A stretch of DNA of 64,000 nt from Yersinia massiliensis CCUG 53443 (lineage in GTDB: Bacteria; Pseudomonadota; Gammaproteobacteria; Enterobacterales; Enterobacteriaceae), in contig NZ_HE997643.1 of the NCBI RefSeq assembly GCF_000312485.1, forward strand, positions 1,292,806-1,356,805, read 5' to 3'. Positions 39,090 through 48,154 of this stretch are shown one piece after another. Each line of letters starts with the position of its first letter. Positions within the stretch are counted from its first letter, which is position 1. The notes beneath the pieces were generated by a model that had not been told where the DNA came from, did not search any database, and worked only from the letters and a program-made list of their open reading frames with translations. The position numbers and the translations under genes are program-made.

Positions 39090-40454
39090 GTGATTAGCGT
39101 TTTTGATATGTTCAAGATTGGTATCGGTCCCTCCAGTTCTCATACTGTTGGGCCAATGAAAGCAGGCAAAGAGTTTGCTGACTTGCTGGTGACTCAAGGA
39201 CTGATGCCATCTGTCACGCGTGTTGCCGTGGATGTTTACGGCTCATTATCATTGACGGGTAAAGGCCACCACACCGATATCGCCATTATTATGGGGTTAG
39301 CAGGCAATATGCCTGACACCGTAGATATCGATAGTATTCCAGCCTTTATTCGTGATGTGGAGCTACGGCAAAAATTGATGCTAGCCAACGGGCTTCATGA
39401 GGTGGACTTCCCTCGTGAAGGTGGCATGGTGTTTCGCAGTGATAATCTGCCACTGCACGAAAATGGCATGCAGATTCATGCTTTCGCCGGTGATGAAAAA
39501 ATCCTGAGCAAAACCTATTATTCTATCGGTGGGGGTTTCATCGTTGATGAAGAGCATTTCGGCAAAGCCGCCGTCAATGCCGTCAGCGTGCCTTATCCAT
39601 TTAACTCAGCAGCGGAAATCTTGGCAAACTGCGAGCAAACCGGTATGTCAGTCTCCGGCATGGTGATGCAAAATGAGTTGGCGATGCACAGCAAAGAAGA
39701 GATTGATGCCTACTTCACCGCCATCTGGCAGACCATGCGAGCCTGTATCGATCGTGGCTTAAATACCGAAGGGGTATTACCTGGCCCGCTACGTGTACCT
39801 CGCCGTGCTTCTGCCTTGCGCCGTTTGCTGGTTTCCTCCGATAAGCTGTCCCATGACCCAATGAACGTCATTGATTGGGTTAATATGTTCGCCTTGGCCG
39901 TTAACGAAGAAAATGCGGCAGGTGGGCGAGTGGTGACGGCCCCCACTAACGGGGCTTGCGGCATCGTTCCTGCGGTACTGGCTTATTACGATCACTTCAT
40001 CGAGCCGGTCACCCCTGAGATTTTTATCCGCTATTTCCTGTCGTCTGGGGCTATCGGTATTCTCTATAAGATGAACGCTTCTATTTCTGGTGCAGAAGTG
40101 GGTTGCCAAGGTGAAGTCGGTGTTGCCTGTTCCATGGCAGCAGCCGGTTTAGCTGAATTACTCGGCGCCAGCCCAATTCAAGTCTGCATCGCGGCTGAGA
40201 TTGGCATGGAGCACAATCTAGGCCTGACTTGCGACCCTGTTGCTGGTCAAGTGCAAGTACCTTGTATTGAGCGTAATGCGATTGCATCAGTAAAAGCGAT
40301 TAACTCTGCACGCATGGCGATGCGCCGTACCAGCGAGCCAAGAGTGTCATTGGATAAAGTCATCGAAACCATGTTTGAGACGGGCAAAGACATGAATGCT
40401 AAATACCGCGAAACATCCCGTGGTGGACTAGCCATTAAAGTGCAGTGCAATTAA
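39090..40454 (+). CDS. sdaA: SdaA, iron-sulfur L-serine deaminase
   Basis: 454 residues, the same length as E. coli Sda[17 protein letters not shown] opens the beta-domain; catalytic-domain pieces [20 protein letters not shown] and the iron-sulfur cysteines in [16 protein letters not shown] and [14 protein letters not shown] are present. It converts serine to pyruvate and ammonia. GTG at 39090 chosen for AAGGAG 8 bases upstream and alignment to MISVFDMFK; the frame opens at 39066. Confidence 0.96.
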   Translation: MISVFDMFKIGIGPSSSHTVGPMKAGKEFADLLVTQGLMPSVTRVAVDVYGSLSLTGKGHHTDIAIIMGLAGNMPDTVDIDSIPAFIRDVELRQKLMLANGLHEVDFPREGGMVFRSDNLPLHENGMQIHAFAGDEKILSKTYYSIGGGFIVDEEHFGKAAVNAVSVPYPFNSAAEILANCEQTGMSVSGMVMQNELAMHSKEEIDAYFTAIWQTMRACIDRGLNTEGVLPGPLRVPRRASALRRLLVSSDKLSHDPMNVIDWVNMFALAVNEENAAGGRVVTAPTNGACGIVPAVLAYYDHFIEPVTPEIFIRYFLSSGAIGILYKMNASISGAEVGCQGEVGVACSMAAAGLAELLGASPIQVCIAAEIGMEHNLGLTCDPVAGQVQVPCIERNAIASVKAINSARMAMRRTSEPRVSLDKVIETMFETGKDMNAKYRETSRGGLAIKVQCN

Positions 40455-40491
40455 TTTCGTGCATTGAATTGCATTAGCATATTGTGTTCAC

Positions 40492-40513
40492 AAGGGGAGC
40501 CAACGCTCCCCTT
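40492..40513. terminator. Hairpin between sdaA and ystC
   Basis: AAGGGGAGC-CAAC-GCTCCCCTT is a perfect stem without a T run on either strand. It may mark 3' ends of both convergent genes. Confidence 0.5.
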
Positions 40514-40548
40514 ACTGCGCAGCAAATAATTATTGGTGGCTCATCTGT

Positions 40549-40767
40549 TTAGCAACCATAACACGCAGGATTGCAACATAACTCACAGCACCAATCCCAA
40601 TCATTTTCGCCTTGGGTTGTTGCTGACTGAGTACCGCACTCTGCCTCACTTACCTCAGTGGCTATTGTTGACGATGATACATCACCAACCTGCCCTGAAG
40701 CTGTCTCCTGACCTAGCGTTCCGAATGAAAACAGCATTAACGTCAGAACAAAAACGATCTTTTTCAT
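40549..40767 (-). CDS. ystC: Heat-stable enterotoxin, Y-STc (YstC) type
   Basis: 72 residues. Signal peptide about 1-19 (MKKIVFVLTLMLFSFGTLG), a propeptide-like acidic stretch starting QETASGQVGDVSSST, and the C-terminal toxin core WCCELCCNPACYGC with six cysteines in the STa arrangement CC-x2-CC-x3-C-x2-C. Y-STc is the 53-residue member of the Yersinia heat-stable toxin family, and the pro-region QETASGQ-GDVSSSTIATEV fits it. Relatives act on guanylate cyclase C. ATG at 40767 with GGAGG 5-6 bases upstream; the frame opens earlier at 40860. Expression unknown. The variant residue before the final GC is Tyr. Confidence 0.93.
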   Translation of the reverse strand: MKKIVFVLTLMLFSFGTLGQETASGQVGDVSSSTIATEVSEAECGTQSATTQGENDWDWCCELCCNPACYGC

Positions 40768-41392
40768 AGAACCTCCGTCACTAACTTGTCGAATGGTACA
40801 GTCATTGAGATTGTGCGATGCCTGAGTAGAAAGGAATATCTGACTGTCAAAATAGATCAAAACCCATGTTTTTAACGGATTTACGACCTATTTAAATTTC
40901 CATTTAAATACTAAAACAACCGCCCAATGTATTAATTCTCTTAAGAGAGCTTAATGATAGTATATATTTATTGATTCTGTAATTTTAGTTAAAACAATAA
41001 TTCCCAAACTTAAAATCAGTCACAAAAAACAAGTAACACACTGATTTAAAATAATTAAATTCAGATTAAATCAAGGATTCTCGATAGATCATCATCGTCG
41101 ATTACATTATTTCTTACATTCTATTTATTAGAACCAATGACACTTCAAAAAAATAATTTAAATTACATATATTCTGAAATGTATAAATAAGCAATAACTA
41201 GCACCTAAAGTATTTCTTCATTCTTCTATTACTTAAAGCTCAGAATTAATAGAGTGGTTGGGCTAATAATTTAAAGAACATTGTGATAAATCGAGAATTG
41301 AACAAAATAGAAAGCGCGAGAATATCCATAAAAAAATGCGAGCCATCATGAGATGACCCGCATTAACTAAAATCCTGTAAGTGCTTTACACG
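40768..41392. other. AT-rich intergenic upstream of ystC
   Basis: 625 bases, very AT-rich, including the ystC promoter region and the yoaE terminator. No gene seen. The strong AT bias is typical of H-NS-silenced DNA (inference). Confidence 0.5.
41336..41363 (-). terminator. yoaE terminator
   Basis: Minus-strand arms ATGCGGGTCATC and GATGGCTCGCAT, then a run of T. Confidence 0.8.
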
Positions 41393-42937
41393 TTACTCTT
41401 CAAGCTCGTTATGCAGCTTGGTAATGCGAACCAGCTCAATGCGGTATTCCGAAACTTCCATAATCTCAAAACGAAGATTATGAAGTTCAACCACATCACC
41501 CACCGTTGGCATATGACCTGAGTAAGAGAGCAGCATACCGGCCAGCGAGGCATAATCAGCGGTTGGGCTGACTAACTCCTGGCAATCCAACGCTTGTTCC
41601 AGAGAGTGCAAATCTGCCCCCCCCTTCACTAACCAACTATCGCCATCCTCGATGATATCTGGTGTTTCATCTTCATCAGGGAATTCACCGGCAATGGCTT
41701 CTAGCACATCTAACGGTGTCACCAAGCCCTGAACGACACCAAATTCGTCATTAACCACCACTAAACGACCTTTAGCTTTACGCAAAACACCCAGCAGATT
41801 AATCACATCCATGGTATCAGGCACCACAATCGGCGGCGTGGCGGCAGCAAACTCACTGATCGAATCACCCCGCTCAATGGCAACTAATAGATCTTTAGCA
41901 CGTACTACGCCGATGATCTCATCAAGAGAGTCACGGCAGACTGGGAACAGACTGTGCGGCGTATCTAATAGCTGCTCGCGGATCTCCTCTTGCGTACGAT
42001 TACAATCCACCCAAGAGATTTCAGTACGAGGTGTCATCACGCTACGCATCGAACGGGATGCCAGCGTCAATACGCCGCTAATCATATAACGTTCTTCTTC
42101 CGCAAATGCCTCAGTAGGGATGACGACTTGCGGATCGCCCGTTTGCGGTTCCTGCTGCTGACGCCCCCCCATTAAGCGGATGATGGCTTCAGCTGTGCGC
42201 TGACGTCTTGGCAAGCGAGATTCATGCTTAATAAAGTTGCGACGCGCAATCTGATTAAACAGTTCAATCAGGATAGAGAAGCCAATGGCAGCGTACAGGT
42301 AGCCTTTCGGAATATGGAAACCAAAGCCTTCAGCAATCAGGCTCAGACCAATCATCAGCAAGAAACTTAGGCATAGCACTACGACTGTCGGATGCGCATT
42401 CACGAATTGGGTCAGTGTTTTCGATGCCAGTAGCATCACGCCCATTGCAATCACGACCGCCGTCATCATGATGGCCAGATCGTTGACCATCCCCACAGCG
42501 GTGATCACGGCATCCAGTGAGAAGACGGCATCGAGTACGACTATTTGCGCGACAACGGCCCAGAAGCTGGCATAACCGCGATTCGCGCTGCTATCGTGTT
42601 GATTACCTTCCAGCCGTTCATGTAGCTCCGTGGTGGCTTTAAATAGCAGGAACAGCCCCCCCACCAGCAAAATCAGGTCTCGCCCTGAAAAGTTAAAACT
42701 GCCGACACTGAATAATGGCGTTGTCAGTGTGACCATCCAAGAAATGACCGATAACAGTCCCAAACGCATAATCAGCGCAAGAGATAAACCGATAATTCTA
42801 GCTTTATCCCTTTGTTTAGGCGGAAGTTTATCAGCAAGGATGGCAATAAATACCAGGTTATCAATACCCAGAACAATTTCCAGCACCACCAGCGTCAGTA
42901 ACCCTGCCCAGATTGAGGGGTCCATTAGAAATTCCAT
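41393..42937 (-). CDS. yoaE: YoaE, TerC-family membrane protein with CBS and CorC domains
   Basis: 514 residues. Seven membrane helices of the TerC domain (about 1-230; [21 protein letters not shown] and [18 protein letters not shown] carry the paired aspartates) are followed by two CBS domains (about 290-420) and a CorC_HlyC domain (450-514). The N terminus [20 protein letters not shown] equals the E. coli YoaE start. Relatives act in metal export or supply manganese to exported proteins. Start 42937 with GGAGTCTGAC. A minus-strand frame overlaps its start. Confidence 0.94.
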   Translation of the reverse strand: MEFLMDPSIWAGLLTLVVLEIVLGIDNLVFIAILADKLPPKQRDKARIIGLSLALIMRLGLLSVISWMVTLTTPLFSVGSFNFSGRDLILLVGGLFLLFKATTELHERLEGNQHDSSANRGYASFWAVVAQIVVLDAVFSLDAVITAVGMVNDLAIMMTAVVIAMGVMLLASKTLTQFVNAHPTVVVLCLSFLLMIGLSLIAEGFGFHIPKGYLYAAIGFSILIELFNQIARRNFIKHESRLPRRQRTAEAIIRLMGGRQQQEPQTGDPQVVIPTEAFAEEERYMISGVLTLASRSMRSVMTPRTEISWVDCNRTQEEIREQLLDTPHSLFPVCRDSLDEIIGVVRAKDLLVAIERGDSISEFAAATPPIVVPDTMDVINLLGVLRKAKGRLVVVNDEFGVVQGLVTPLDVLEAIAGEFPDEDETPDIIEDGDSWLVKGGADLHSLEQALDCQELVSPTADYASLAGMLLSYSGHMPTVGDVVELHNLRFEIMEVSEYRIELVRITKLHNELEE

Positions 42938-43691
42938 GTCAGACTCCGATAATGAGAACACGATTCAAATGATGTGCGCCCTGCAACTGACGCAACAAAT
43001 TGCCGCAGTACGGTTGTCAGTATAGATACGCAGAATGATCGGGTGAAATTATACGCAGCAAAAGTGCGTGATAGGATAACCAGATTTAAACCCACTGGTT
43101 GGGTGTTAACACTTGAGAAACAGTAACTTCGGTGACAGTCCATAGGGAGAGCTGAGGCCCTTAACTCCTGACAATTAATAGAGCCGTTAACTCTATCAGG
43201 ATTTTTTTTATCAGCATAGTCAGATTTATTATCGTTTTCATGTACCCATGTCTATTTACATCTCACGATTCTTTAATTTCACACCGATAATTTAATCTCA
43301 TTCGCTCGCGTCATCTGCCAATGTTCATACAAATCACATCAATCTTAAACATGCAAAACCTACTGTGATGTTTGTTTTAGAGATCAAACACATCAATACC
43401 ACTCATGTGATTGTCGAATAATTATCCAAATAAGCCAAATCATCTATAACATGTCCCAATAAATGAGCACCGTCACATAATTTATTTTTTCACTGACTAA
43501 AATAAATCACATCCAACAACATTACGGCATCAACCTGAATCGATTCATTACTGTCACGTGTAAATCGCCAGCAGTGAGTGAATATTGTGACTATCATAAT
43601 AGATTCAATGTGTACCGAAGTGTTGTGGGTGAATACAGATTTTTCTGTTAAGTGCGAGAACTCAATTTTGAGTTAACAGAGGGGGTAGCGA
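42938..43691. other. Intergenic between yoaE and manX
   Basis: 754 bases. It contains a GC-rich inverted repeat followed by a T run (43167-43210) and long AT-rich DNA with several TGTGA or TCACA half sites. No clear CRP or Mlc site can be fixed by eye. Confidence 0.45.
43167..43210 (+). terminator. Hairpin with T run on the plus strand, orphan
   Basis: CCTGAC...ATAGAG-CCGTTA-CTCTAT...CAGG followed by ATTTTTTTT. No plus-strand gene ends here, so it could end an unlisted small RNA or act in the manX leader. Confidence 0.5.
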
Positions 43692-44666
43692 GTGAGTATA
43701 GCTATTATCATTGGCACACATGGGGCTGCAGCAGAACAACTGCTGAAAACAGCCGAAATGATTTTAGGCGAGCAAGATAACGTCGCTTATATCGATTTCG
43801 TCCCAGGTGAAAATGCCGAAACGTTGATTGAAAAATACAACGGCAAATTAACAGGATTAGAAACCAGTCAAGGCGTTCTATTCCTTGTTGATACATGGGG
43901 TGGTAGCCCGTTTAACGCTGCCAGCCGTATTGCCGTCGATAAAGAGAACTATGAGGTCGTCACCGGGGTTAACATTCCGATGCTGGCTGAGACCTTTATG
44001 GCACGTGATGATAACCCGTCATTTGCTGAATTGGTCAAGGTCGCAGTAGAAACCGGTCGTGAAGGCGTTAAAGCACTGAAAGCGCCTGAAGTGAAGAGTG
44101 ATAAGCCCGATACGCAACAAACTGCTCCTGCGCCAAAAGCCAAGGCTCCGGCCGTTGCTTTAGGTCCGAACGATCATATGAAGATCGGGCTGGCGCGTAT
44201 TGATGACCGCTTGATACACGGTCAGGTCGCCACGCGTTGGACCAAAGAAACTAACGTAAACCGTATTATTGTTGTCAGTGACGACGTTGCTGCCGACAAA
44301 ATGCGCAGTACCTTGCTCAAACAGGTTGCCCCTCCAGGTGTAACTGCCCACGTAGTTGATGTCGAAAAAGCGATTCGTGTCTACAACAACCCGCAATATG
44401 CTAAAGATCGCGTCATGTTGCTCTTTACCAACCCAACAGACGTCGTGCGTTTGGTTGAGGGTGGTGTCGATATTAAATCAGTGAATATCGGTGGTATGGC
44501 ATTCCGTCAGGGAAAAACCCAGGTGAACAATGCTGTCTCCGTTGATGAGAAAGATGTTGAAGCTTTTAATAAGTTAAATGCACGCGGTATTGAGCTGGAA
44601 GTCCGGAAAGTCTCCTCGGATACGCGGCTCAAAATGATGGATTTAATTAGCAAACTTGATAAATAG
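43692..44666 (+). CDS. manX: ManX, mannose PTS IIAB protein
   Basis: 324 residues from a GTG at 43692. The IIA domain (1-130) has the phosphorylated histidine in IIGTHGAAAEQLL; a flexible Ala/Pro/Lys linker (about 135-155) follows; the IIB domain (160-324) has IHGQVATRW with its phosphohistidine. It passes phosphate from HPr to mannose, glucose or glucosamine via ManY/ManZ. Operon manXYZ with yobD downstream. Confidence 0.96.
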   Translation: MSIAIIIGTHGAAAEQLLKTAEMILGEQDNVAYIDFVPGENAETLIEKYNGKLTGLETSQGVLFLVDTWGGSPFNAASRIAVDKENYEVVTGVNIPMLAETFMARDDNPSFAELVKVAVETGREGVKALKAPEVKSDKPDTQQTAPAPKAKAPAVALGPNDHMKIGLARIDDRLIHGQVATRWTKETNVNRIIVVSDDVAADKMRSTLLKQVAPPGVTAHVVDVEKAIRVYNNPQYAKDRVMLLFTNPTDVVRLVEGGVDIKSVNIGGMAFRQGKTQVNNAVSVDEKDVEAFNKLNARGIELEVRKVSSDTRLKMMDLISKLDK

Positions 44667-44758
44667 CTTTACTAAAAACTACGTAGAAAGGTTATGCCCT
44701 GTTCTGTTTTGGAACACGGTTATTTTTACTCAGCTTTTTTGGTCATAGGAGAAGTACA

Positions 44759-45556
44759 ATGGAGATCACAACTCTTCAGATTGTGCTGATATTCATAGTT
44801 GCCTGTATTGCCGGGATGGGTTCCATTCTGGATGAGTTCCAATTTCACCGCCCGTTAGTCGCCTGTACCTTAGTTGGTCTGGTTCTGGGTGATATGAAAA
44901 CCGGTATTATCGTCGGTGGTACATTGGAAATGATCGCTCTGGGTTGGATGAACATCGGGGCCGCCGTGGCACCTGATGCCGCTCTGGCATCGATTATTTC
45001 TACCATCTTGGTTATCGCTGGTGGTCAAAGCATTGGTGCGGGTATCGCACTGGCTATCCCATTAGCCGCCGCCGGTCAGGTGCTAACCATCATCGTACGT
45101 ACCATTACCGTTGCTTTCCAACACGCCGCTGATGGTGCAGCCGAACGTGGCAGCCTACGCGCAATCACTTGGATTCATATCTCTGCCCTGTTCTTGCAAG
45201 CAATGCGTATCGCTATCCCAGCGTTAATCGTTGCCTTGTCTGTTGGGACATCTGAAGTTCAGATGATGCTGAGCTCGATTCCTGAAGTCGTTACCAATGG
45301 CCTGAATATCGCGGGTGGTATGATCGTCGTGGTTGGTTACGCCATGGTTATCAACATGATGCGTGCTGGCTACCTGATGCCATTCTTCTACTTAGGTTTC
45401 GTTACCGCCGCATTTACCAACTTCAACCTGGTAGCTCTGGGTGTTATTGGTGTGGTTATGGCCTTGCTTTATATCCAACTTAGCCCGAAATACAACAAGT
45501 CTCAGGTTGTACAGGCGGGTCCGGCCAATAACGATCTTGATAACGAATTAGACTAG
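44759..45556 (+). CDS. manY: ManY, mannose PTS IIC
   Basis: 265 residues, polytopic. MEITTLQIVLIFIVACIAGMGSILDEFQFHRP opening and GGTLEMIALGWMNIGAAVAPDAALASI are family hallmarks. It forms the channel with ManZ. Lies 92 bases after manX, 15 before the manZ start. Confidence 0.96.
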   Translation: MEITTLQIVLIFIVACIAGMGSILDEFQFHRPLVACTLVGLVLGDMKTGIIVGGTLEMIALGWMNIGAAVAPDAALASIISTILVIAGGQSIGAGIALAIPLAAAGQVLTIIVRTITVAFQHAADGAAERGSLRAITWIHISALFLQAMRIAIPALIVALSVGTSEVQMMLSSIPEVVTNGLNIAGGMIVVVGYAMVINMMRAGYLMPFFYLGFVTAAFTNFNLVALGVIGVVMALLYIQLSPKYNKSQVVQAGPANNDLDNELD

Positions 45557-45571
45557 GAAAAGGTGAGAGAA

Positions 45572-46453
45572 ATGGTTGATACCACAACTGTGCTTGATAA
45601 AGCCGGTGTTGATAAAACAACGACTGGTGAAAAGAAACTCACGCCCGCCGACATCCGCGGGGTGTTTATCCGCTCTAACCTCTTCCAAGGGTCATGGAAC
45701 TTCGAACGTATGCAGGCGTTGGGCTTCTGCTTCTCAATGGTGCCAGCGATCCGTCGCCTGTATCCAGAGAACTCAGAAGAACGTAAGCAAGCCATCAAAC
45801 GTCATCTGGAATTCTTCAACACCCAACCGTTTGTGGCTGCGCCGATTCTGGGCGTAACGCTGGCGATGGAAGAGCAGAAAGCTAACGGTGCTGAAATCGA
45901 CGACGCTGCCATTAACGGCATCAAAGTGGGTCTGATGGGGCCGTTGGCCGGTGTGGGTGACCCTATCTTCTGGGGAACCGTGCGTCCGGTGTTTGCTGCT
46001 CTCGGTGCGGGTATCGCCATGAGCGGTAGCTTACTGGGGCCGTTGCTGTTCTTCGTGCTGTTTAACATCGTGCGTTTGTTAACCCGTTATTACGGTGTTG
46101 CTTACGGCTATAAAAAGGGTGTCGATATCGTTAGCGATATGGGCGGCGGTGTTCTGCAAAAACTGACGGAAGGGGCGTCTATCCTCGGCCTATTTGTTAT
46201 GGGGGCCTTGGTTAACAAGTGGACGCACGTCAATATACCGGTGGTGGTGTCTCGAGTCACCAACCAAGCCGGTGAGACGACGGTCACCACGGTACAGACT
46301 ATTCTAGACCAGTTGATGCCGGGCTTAGTCCCACTGCTGTTAACGTTTGGGTGTATGTGGCTATTACGTCGTAAAGTTAACGCACTGTGGATCATCATGG
46401 GCTTCTTTGCCATCGGTATCTTCGGTTACTGGATTGGCTTCTTGGCACCATAA
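45572..46453 (+). CDS. manZ: ManZ, mannose PTS IID
   Basis: 293 residues. RGVFIRSNLFQGSWNFERMQALGFCF and GDPIFWGTVRPVFAALGAGIA are typical. Start at 45572 (AAAAGGTGAGAGAA upstream). In E. coli ManYZ also serves as an entry point for phage lambda DNA. Confidence 0.96.
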   Translation: MVDTTTVLDKAGVDKTTTGEKKLTPADIRGVFIRSNLFQGSWNFERMQALGFCFSMVPAIRRLYPENSEERKQAIKRHLEFFNTQPFVAAPILGVTLAMEEQKANGAEIDDAAINGIKVGLMGPLAGVGDPIFWGTVRPVFAALGAGIAMSGSLLGPLLFFVLFNIVRLLTRYYGVAYGYKKGVDIVSDMGGGVLQKLTEGASILGLFVMGALVNKWTHVNIPVVVSRVTNQAGETTVTTVQTILDQLMPGLVPLLLTFGCMWLLRRKVNALWIIMGFFAIGIFGYWIGFLAP

Positions 46454-46473
46454 TTAAGCCGTTAGATTGGACT

Positions 46474-46503
46474 AAAACCGGGGGGTAACTCTCGGTTTTT
46501 TAT
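46474..46503 (+). terminator. manXYZ terminator or attenuator
   Basis: AAAACCG-GGGGGTAACTCT-CGGTTTTTT just after manZ, before yobD. Confidence 0.75.
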
Positions 46504-46572
46504 TTCAGGGCCGTTTTTTTATTTGAGGCTGGTTTTCAATTTGGGACTGGTTTTCTGTTAGGGAGTCATTGC

Positions 46573-47034
46573 ATGTCGGTTACCGATGTCATTCTAGTTG
46601 TATTTATTGCCCTGCTGCTTGCTTATGCTATCTATGATGAATTCATCATGAATATGATGAAAGGTAAAACTCGGCTACAAGTCCACCTGAAACGTAAAAG
46701 CAGAATCGACTGCGCCATCTTTGTCGGGCTGATTGCTATCCTTATTTACAATAATGTCATGTCAAATGGCGCACCATTAACCACTTATTTGTTAGTGGGA
46801 CTAGCCTTAATTGCCGTTTATATCTCTTATATCCGCTGGCCTAAGCTGTTGTTTAAAAATACGGGTTTCTTCTATGCTAATACTTTTATTGAATATAGCC
46901 GGATTAAAAGTATGAATTTGTCTGAAGATGGGATCTTAGTTATTCAATTAGAGCAGCGCAGATTATTAATTCAAGTGAACCAATTAGATGATTTAGAGAA
47001 AATTTATAATTTTTTCCTTGAAAATCAATCATAA
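46573..47034 (+). CDS. yobD: YobD, DUF986 inner-membrane protein
   Basis: 153 residues. Three hydrophobic helices ([45 protein letters not shown]) and the C-terminal [29 protein letters not shown] match E. coli YobD. Function unknown. Lies 119 bases past manZ after a hairpin, so partly separate. Confidence 0.92.
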   Translation: MSVTDVILVVFIALLLAYAIYDEFIMNMMKGKTRLQVHLKRKSRIDCAIFVGLIAILIYNNVMSNGAPLTTYLLVGLALIAVYISYIRWPKLLFKNTGFFYANTFIEYSRIKSMNLSEDGILVIQLEQRRLLIQVNQLDDLEKIYNFFLENQS

Positions 47035-47239
47035 AATAAAAATGTCTGGGAGAGGGATCTTTTATATTTTTCTTAAAAGATTAATTTCCCAGCACCGCCG
47101 CCCTTCCCTTGGTTTATTTCCACACCATTACTGATGCTTATATGCGCTATTTACCAAGACAAATCCGATAATGAAAATCATTATCAACTCATTTCGTTCG
47201 CCATAATATTTTTGGGGTTGTCGATATATTAATTTATAT
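47035..47239. other. Intergenic
   Basis: About 200 bases; no gene recognised. Confidence 0.4.
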
Positions 47240-47456
47240 GTTAAGGTTGCGCCGTTCATGGGGAGTAGCCGGTTTCTATTCGTTCTATTTTTTATAGCGC
47301 GAGCAATAGAAACGCCCGTATCAACATACTCGTTTCATCTAATGAAACGTGGTACGGGCAGCCAGGTAAGGTTGGCGAGACCATAGACACGTAGCTCCGT
47401 CGTTAGGTTGGGGGTGGGTTACGTGTATATGGAGCCGCCCGGCCGAGTCTATTACT
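47240..47456 (+). ncRNA. yybP-ykoY manganese riboswitch upstream of mntP
   Basis: About 200-base leader immediately before mntP. The conserved yybP-ykoY pieces are visible: GGGGAGTAGCC (47259-47269), ACGGGCAGCC later, and GGCGAGACC near the 3' side. A long hairpin with arms ACGTTTCAT-like separates them. The leader senses Mn(II) and switches mntP on. The exact 5' limit is estimated. Confidence 0.8.
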
Positions 47457-48026
47457 ATGAATCTATCTGCAACACTTATTCTTGCTTTTGCGATGTCTAT
47501 GGATGCTTTTGCTGCATCGATCGGCAAAGGCGCTAGTCTGCATAAACCCCGTTTTCGAGAAGCAATCCGTACCGGCTTAATCTTTGGCGTGATTGAAGCG
47601 ATCACCCCACTTATCGGTTGGTGTATTGGCCTGTTCGCCAGTCAGTATATTCTGGAATGGGATCACTGGATTGCCTTCAGCTTGCTGTTTATTTTGGGTT
47701 CTCGCATGATTTTCGAAGGTGTGAAACAGAAAGTCGAAGAAACTGAAAAAATGCGTAGCCACAGTTTTGGTGTATTGGTCATGACTGCCATTGCCACCAG
47801 CCTTGATGCGATGGCCATTGGCGTCGGTTTAGCCTTCTTACAAGTCAATATTGTTCATACCGCGATGGCAATTGGTTTAGCCACGATGATCATGGCGACT
47901 CTCGGCATGCTGATTGGCCGCTATATTGGCCCCCTCTTGGGGAAACGTGCTGAAATTATTGGTGGTATCGTTCTAATTGGCATCGGTTTTAATATCTTGT
48001 ATGAGCATATTTATGGTCTGGCCTGA
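47457..48026 (+). CDS. mntP: MntP, manganese efflux pump
   Basis: 189 residues, six helices. [16 protein letters not shown] and [17 protein letters not shown] are the paired MDAF/LDAM motifs with the aspartates that move Mn(II). Preceded by the Mn riboswitch and followed by a terminator at 48077. As in E. coli it lies next to yobD. Confidence 0.95.
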   Translation: MNLSATLILAFAMSMDAFAASIGKGASLHKPRFREAIRTGLIFGVIEAITPLIGWCIGLFASQYILEWDHWIAFSLLFILGSRMIFEGVKQKVEETEKMRSHSFGVLVMTAIATSLDAMAIGVGLAFLQVNIVHTAMAIGLATMIMATLGMLIGRYIGPLLGKRAEIIGGIVLIGIGFNILYEHIYGLA

Positions 48027-48076
48027 TAACACGATACCCTTTATTGCCGCCATAAAATAAAACCGATTCAAAAAGA

Positions 48077-48109
48077 AACCCCGCACTCAAAAAGAGATGC
48101 GGGGTTTTT
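48077..48109. terminator. mntP/TonB receptor terminator
   Basis: AAACCCCGCA-CTCAAAAAGAGA-TGCGGGGTTTTTC; works for both converging genes. Confidence 0.85.
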
Positions 48110-48154
48110 CTTTATCAGGGACCAGTTAACGCTCGTCACTAACCCCAACGTTCA

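Noticed and set aside
43560-43620. CRP-like half sites (TGTGA) upstream of manX
   Set aside because: Only half sites with poor second arms; a by-eye call would be unreliable.
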